The position numbers and the translations under genes were made by a program. 64,000 nt of DNA from a candidate division WOR-3 bacterium (GTDB lineage: Bacteria; Hydrothermota; Tepidihabitantia; Tepidihabitantales; Tepidihabitantaceae), in contig JBDRTY010000004.1 in assembly GCA_039801085.1 (NCBI GenBank), forward strand, positions 1 to 64,000, read 5' to 3'. Below are positions 63,013 to 64,000 of the stretch, one piece after another. The notes under the pieces were generated by a model, which saw only the letters and a program-made list of their open reading frames with translations, was not told the origin of the DNA and did no database searches. Numbering within the stretch: the first letter of the stretch is position 1; the number at the start of each line of letters is the position of its first letter.

Positions 63013-64000
63013 TTAATCAAGATTCTTGTTCTGAAGGAATAGATCATCTATAATTTGACTGGTTATGCCAAAGTAAACTTGTAATTTCCCAAAATTTGTT
63101 CTACCGGTACTTAGTCCTAAATTCAGCCTCAGGGGTAAATAATGGGCTAAAACCAGATCGGCTCCGATCTCCAATCCTGCTCCGATATCCCAATTATCAA
63201 TATGAGAGGAAAATTTGTTGCTGACAACGCCGCCTTCACTAAAAACCGCAGCATTCAGATTGCTCAAAAATAATGGCGCCAGACCTAATCCCCTCTCTAC
63301 CCACAAGATCGGAAACCGGCCTTCAAGACCACAAATAACTGCGCCTGCCCCCGTCATCTGAGGACATCCCCGTAACCTTAATAAACCGGGTTTATTTCCA
63401 ATTTCAAACGCCGAACGCCGTGATGTATCACCGACTGATACCGCACCAGCAAAATGTATCTTCAGACTCCAGTTTTCTGACCTTCTTCCCAGATATTCAT
63501 TCCAGGACAGCACAAATCTTGCAAGATTGCTGGATTGAAGCAATAAAGTTGGATGAAAATCAGCCAGGATTCCCATATTTCTTCCTCTTGCCGGTGCCAC
63601 ATTATAACGGAATATCCGAGCATTGCTGAAATTATAAAATCCGTCAAAAATCAGGCTCATCTTCTGCTCGCGATTAAACCTTAAACCTATGCCGAGATTT
63701 TGCTGGCATTGTTGCCTTACCAGCGGCAAACTGACACCCAATCTTGCTTGTTGCGATCTCAACATTAATTTGCTCCTTAATTCGAAAATCGGACGGTACC
63801 GATGAAGTTCATACACAAAACTCAGCATCGGTGATCTTTGATGAATTTGGTAACCGGCAAAGCAGTAATAGCGGTGAAACTGCAGTACATCCCAGCCGAA
63901 TGTTCCGGCTCCTATCGACCATCCATCACTGTATTGAAGCATCGGTAACCAGAACTTGGGCAACACTGAAGGAAAGGGAGAATAATAAAAAAGCTCATAC
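63013..64000 (-). CDS. C-terminal outer-membrane barrel of a larger protein (N-terminus outside window)
   Basis: The frame is open past the ATG at 63966 to the right edge (FYYSPFPSVLPKFWLPML), so the gene starts outside. About 325 residues of alternating hydrophobic strands and turns are visible (GWSIGAGTFGWDVLQFHRYYCF, LRLRGCPQMTGAGAVICGLEGRF). The YSPFPSVLPKFWLP segment followed by a barrel is the usual link between TolB-like (PD40) beta-propeller repeats and a surface-antigen barrel in FCB-group proteins, so the missing N-terminus may be a propeller. This is inference. The convergent small gene ends 14 bp away. Confidence 0.7.
   Translation of the reverse strand, partial: YELFYYSPFPSVLPKFWLPMLQYSDGWSIGAGTFGWDVLQFHRYYCFAGYQIHQRSPMLSFVYELHRYRPIFELRSKLMLRSQQARLGVSLPLVRQQCQQNLGIGLRFNREQKMSLIFDGFYNFSNARIFRYNVAPARGRNMGILADFHPTLLLQSSNLARFVLSWNEYLGRRSENWSLKIHFAGAVSVGDTSRRSAFEIGNKPGLLRLRGCPQMTGAGAVICGLEGRFPILWVERGLGLAPLFLSNLNAAVFSEGGVVSNKFSSHIDNWDIGAGLEIGADLVLAHYLPLRLNLGLSTGRTNFGKLQVYFGITSQIIDDLFLQNKNLD

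Overview
The window is a gene-dense, nearly mobile-element-free stretch of a Gram-negative-type bacterial chromosome. Evidence for an outer membrane is strong: a TamB/TamA-type pair, a Pal-CpoB-TolQ-TolR-TonB cluster, a Wzx/Wzz/O-antigen-ligase cluster, several lipoboxes and a C-terminal outer-membrane barrel. A gingipain-type C25 peptidase, two tandem GWxTD proteins and a PolA without proofreading residues point to an uncultured lineage in or near the FCB group, for example candidate division WOR-3 (Stahlbacteria). That placement is inference from gene content only. I see no rRNA, tRNA, CRISPR array or insertion sequence.

Layout. 1-7211 (minus): one tightly packed operon of two acyl-CoA-dehydratase-activase-related proteins (COG3580 and COG3581 types), a BadF/HgdC-type ATPase, an exported Memo-AMMECR1 fusion and a C25 peptidase cut by the window edge. 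7678-8469 (plus): a membrane-anchored TPR protein. 8435-18234 (minus): PriA (helicase-dead), TamB, a BamA/TamA barrel and a Ca2+-type P-ATPase; then a slipin/NfeD pair and the RNA 2',3'-cyclic phosphodiesterase ThpR to 20379. 20447-26528 (minus): a glycosyltransferase, CinA, PgpA, SecF, SecD and PdxJ. 26580-37786: surface-polysaccharide genes (three glycosyltransferases, ligase, flippase, Wzz, WecB) with polA at the head of the main operon. 37925-41297 (plus): prfA, prmC, nadK and a CDP-alcohol phosphatidyltransferase. 41314-46965 (minus): two GWxTD proteins, a RicT-like PSP1 protein, ThiC and a class V aminotransferase. 47109-58818 (plus): glyS, a DUF192 lipoprotein, a TPR lipoprotein, pyrK-pyrD-pyrF-pyrE, the Tol-Pal cluster, lemA and htpX. 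58851-62375 (minus): dnaE. 62681-62998 (plus): a small GIY-YIG-like protein. 63013-64000 (minus): an outer-membrane barrel cut by the right edge.

The most striking signal is regulatory. At many operon heads a sigma70-type promoter (TTGACA/TTGACT, 16-18 nt spacer, TAnnnT-like -10) sits so close to the start codon that the -10 box ends exactly 6 (sometimes 7) nt before ATG or GTG, with no usable Shine-Dalgarno. This is the architecture of leaderless mRNAs, and here it includes polA, dnaE, glyS and pdxJ. Other operon heads (pal, nfeD, the small gene at 62681) have the same promoter followed by a leader and a strong AGGAGG-like site, so two initiation modes seem to coexist. The promoter positions also let several starts be corrected (dnaE, polA, glyS, thpR).

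Other points: PriA has lost its Walker A and DEEH-box residues; PolA has Tyr at the position that controls dideoxynucleotide discrimination in the Pol I family; the Tol cluster has no tolB; glyS has no adjacent glyQ.
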